Source: Mycolicibacterium moriokaense (GTDB lineage Bacteria; Actinomycetota; Actinomycetes; Mycobacteriales; Mycobacteriaceae). From it: DNA of 64,000 nucleotides. The stretch covers positions 33,141 to 97,140 of the forward strand of contig NZ_QJJU01000023.1 of NCBI RefSeq assembly GCF_003201655.1. The letters are read 5' to 3'. Positions within the stretch are counted from its first letter, which is position 1, and each line of letters begins with the position of its first letter. The notes under the pieces were generated by a model. It was not told where the DNA came from and did no database searches. It worked only from the letters and a program-made list of their open reading frames with translations. A program made the position numbers and the translations under genes. Positions 62,295 through 64,000 of this stretch are shown here, in pieces.

Positions 62295-64000
62295 TCATTG
62301 CGCTCGAATGACTCGGAGGGCCGCTGGGCCGAGGCCGAGAAGGCGAGTTTCGCTGCTCGCTCTGAGGTCGATTGGCCGGCGCGCATCTGGCAACTCGAAA
62401 TGCACTGTGACGATGCCGGACGGGTTGATGACCGAGGCCGGGATCGCAAATGTGCGCACCTCCATAGCATCGGAGTCGAACATCCAGTCGGCGACCTGCG
62501 TGCCATCGATGACGACACGGACTCGTTGGGAATGGCGTCTTTTCAGCGCGAATGCGTGAACGTTCATCGTTACCGCCAACGGGCCAGTGGGTGGTTCGGC
62601 CAGCCGGAAGGACACCTCGGCCTCCGTTGCATCGGTCCAGCGGCCCCAGTCTTCTCCGTAGGACCACCCCCAACCGAGGATCAAGCCCGGTGACGCTGTA
62701 GGGCCGAACAGGAGATCTTGATCGATCGTCGTAGCCGGAAATATGCGTTGCAGCAGCCCGTCGGCAAGGCCGGCGCGATGGGAATCTTTTGCGCACAGCA
62801 CAAATCCGTCTGCTTCCCTACAGAAATGATGTGTGGGGGTCTGTCCGGCGGCTACCAGCGCGGCGAGAAAGTCCGGCGAGAAGACAAAGGCGGTGTCCTC
62901 TGCGAGTCCCGACGATAGGAGCTGCTTGGGCAACTGCTCGCAGAAGTAGTCCTTCGACTTGTCTGTTGTCCTCGCAGCGTAGTAGCTGTTGATCGTCATG
63001 TGTTCATCGATCGCCAATCGACCGAATGTGCCGAAGCCGGCGGACCCGCCCGGTGTTGTTTCCCGGTCGCATTGATAGGCCGGGACAACGACTAAGTGGG
63101 CGTGCGCTTCGCCCAGTGTGCGCCAAACGTCGGCCCGGAGTTGCTGAGTTTCTTCGGACGGTAGGGAGCGGAAGGTCAACGGCAACGAGGAGACATCGAC
63201 GGCCTGAACGACAAGCATGCCTGCGATTAGGGCTAGGGCCCAGCGACGCGACATGTGGCGCTGCACGAGGACTAGCGCAGCGACAATCAACAGGTAGTAC
63301 GCTGGCCAGAACAGTCGGCCCGACGCTTGAAATGGAGACAAGGCGTTCAGCACAACTTCCGGCAGCGGGATAGTGAAGAGCTGCCATGGGCCGAGAGTCA
63401 CGGTGGGTGAAACTGCGAGAGCAAAGCACACGACGCAAAGAATCGCCAGTGGCAGGATCGTCGGCCCGGGTACTGGCTTTCCTCGGTTGACGCCCCGTCC
63501 CATGGCGCCCGCCACACCGGCTCCAATCAGCACTATGACGCCGAGTCCGAGATAGCTGTAGCCCTCGCCCTGGATGGCGCCGATCGACAGCCTCGGCAAC
63601 AGGAGGGAGTGAAAAGTATACGGATCGATAAGCGCGAGCAAATTCATCGAACCGGTGCCGTACGGGGACGCTGTGGTCGACGCTCCGGGGCTGAGATAAC
63701 CGAAGACGACCAAGGTCGCAAGAGACACCGCGGCCAGACCGGCGGCGGCAACGCATGACCACAGGATCGTCATTCGATGTTCGAGGAGAAGCCGGCCGGT
63801 CGCCGCGAGCGCGATCAGCGCAACCATCAGCAGGAAATACGGATGGATGCCGCCCGCCAGAAAGATAAGGACGGCAAATGGCAGGAGGTATCTGGCTGGC
63901 CCGGCGCGGATGCGGTCGTCGAAGTAATAAGCGAGAGCGGCAAGGATGAGCCACTGCTGAGTCAGGGTGAAGTGTGCTTGTGCGCGAAAGAGAAGTACCG
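62295..64000 (-). CDS. Large membrane protein, probable DUF6311/GT-C-like family, cut by window edge
   Basis: At least 568 residues; the start lies beyond the window, and the frame stays open to 64000 with QAHFTLTQQWLILAALAYY. The N-terminal two-thirds hold about eight helices with HPYFLLMVALIALAATG and SPYGTGSMNLLALIDP; a soluble C-terminal part of some 250 residues contains DEHMTINSYYAART and FLAALVAAGQTP, ending in a beta-rich region. This layout suits a GT-C-type glycosyltransferase or DUF6311 protein of the envelope. No catalytic motif can be named. Confidence 0.7.
   Translation of the reverse strand, partial: VLLFRAQAHFTLTQQWLILAALAYYFDDRIRAGPARYLLPFAVLIFLAGGIHPYFLLMVALIALAATGRLLLEHRMTILWSCVAAAGLAAVSLATLVVFGYLSPGASTTASPYGTGSMNLLALIDPYTFHSLLLPRLSIGAIQGEGYSYLGLGVIVLIGAGVAGAMGRGVNRGKPVPGPTILPLAILCVVCFALAVSPTVTLGPWQLFTIPLPEVVLNALSPFQASGRLFWPAYYLLIVAALVLVQRHMSRRWALALIAGMLVVQAVDVSSLPLTFRSLPSEETQQLRADVWRTLGEAHAHLVVVPAYQCDRETTPGGSAGFGTFGRLAIDEHMTINSYYAARTTDKSKDYFCEQLPKQLLSSGLAEDTAFVFSPDFLAALVAAGQTPTHHFCREADGFVLCAKDSHRAGLADGLLQRIFPATTIDQDLLFGPTASPGLILGWGWSYGEDWGRWTDATEAEVSFRLAEPPTGPLAVTMNVHAFALKRRHSQRVRVVIDGTQVADWMFDSDAMEVRTFAIPASVINPSGIVTVHFELPDARRPIDLRASSETRLLGLGPAALRVIRAQ

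Noticed and set aside
1..64000. CRISPR arrays, rRNA, plasmid replication or phage structural genes
   Set aside because: None found; repeats seen are short palindromes, one 16-bp tandem duplication and one 15-bp coding repeat only.

Overview
The window is high-GC DNA from an actinobacterium, most likely a free-living, fast-growing Mycobacterium/Mycolicibacterium. Indicators seen in the sequence are an NmtR-type Ni/Co sensor next to a P1B-4 ATPase, a Tat/lipobox multicopper oxidase of the MmcO type, a lone MCE protein, F420-type luciferase-like oxidoreductases, an NDMA-type alcohol dehydrogenase, a SigL-like ECF sigma factor and many TetR-controlled catabolic genes. There is no rRNA, tRNA, CRISPR array or replication origin that I can support.

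Layout. 0.3-5.3 kb: an amine/peptide utilisation group (class I glutamine amidotransferase-like hydrolase, APC permease, M24 peptidase, XRE-cupin regulator) and a frameshifted SMP-30 gene. 5.7-8.7 kb: a small metal-type cluster (MerR regulator, small membrane proteins, YnfA, a short CDF transporter). 9-10 kb: an orphan Imm53 immunity protein, a small secreted protein and an IS3 remnant. 10-19.5 kb: lipid or steroid-type catabolic genes (enoyl-CoA hydratase broken by a one-base shift, MDR reductase, SDRs, carboxymuconolactone-decarboxylase-like protein, epimerase, alpha/beta hydrolase, amidohydrolase) under two TetR regulators. 19.5-33.3 kb: a scarred accessory stretch with many gene remnants (IS630, IS21, FMN reductase, phoU, amidohydrolase, F420 enzyme). 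Between them sit intact genes: a SigL-like sigma factor, a DUF3050 protein, an IclR regulator with a divergent DapB-like dehydrogenase, nmtR-ctpJ and mmcO.

33.3-43.3 kb is a coherent catabolic island. P450, ferredoxin and amidohydrolase/decarboxylase form one operon. Carboxymuconolactone-decarboxylase-like protein, fumarylacetoacetate-hydrolase-like protein, a two-domain vicinal-oxygen-chelate dioxygenase-like protein and a flavin monooxygenase form a second. A divergent NDMA-type alcohol dehydrogenase and an SDR complete it. A TetR gene lies between the two operons. A palindrome with half-site TTGCTTGCG stands before the dioxygenase operon, in the P450/ADH divergent promoter, and again before a lone MCE gene at 54 kb, so these units probably form one local regulon for uptake and degradation of an aromatic or alicyclic compound.

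44.5-52.7 kb holds the most interesting system: genes for the nickel-pincer nucleotide cofactor (larC, larB, larE). They are split over divergent units around a TetR gene and its near-palindromic operator. The long rightward operon has mostly 4-base overlaps. It also encodes a 4Fe-4S/BFD-like electron carrier, an unidentified 453-residue protein with faint LarA-like features, a luciferase-like F420-type oxidoreductase, a NadC-like phosphoribosyltransferase and a molybdopterin-binding-domain protein. This looks like a self-contained Ni-cofactor pathway, possibly making its own nicotinate nucleotide precursor for a new Ni enzyme.

54-57 kb carries the MCE protein, an aldehyde dehydrogenase and a ferredoxin remnant. 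57-60 kb holds phoU and partner genes, of which a shortened, inverted copy occurs at 26 kb. 60-62.3 kb is a junkyard of IS630 halves, a truncated tyrosine recombinase and a truncated reductase. The right edge cuts a large membrane protein. Two otherwise good genes each carry a single-base frameshift, which may be real decay or assembly error.
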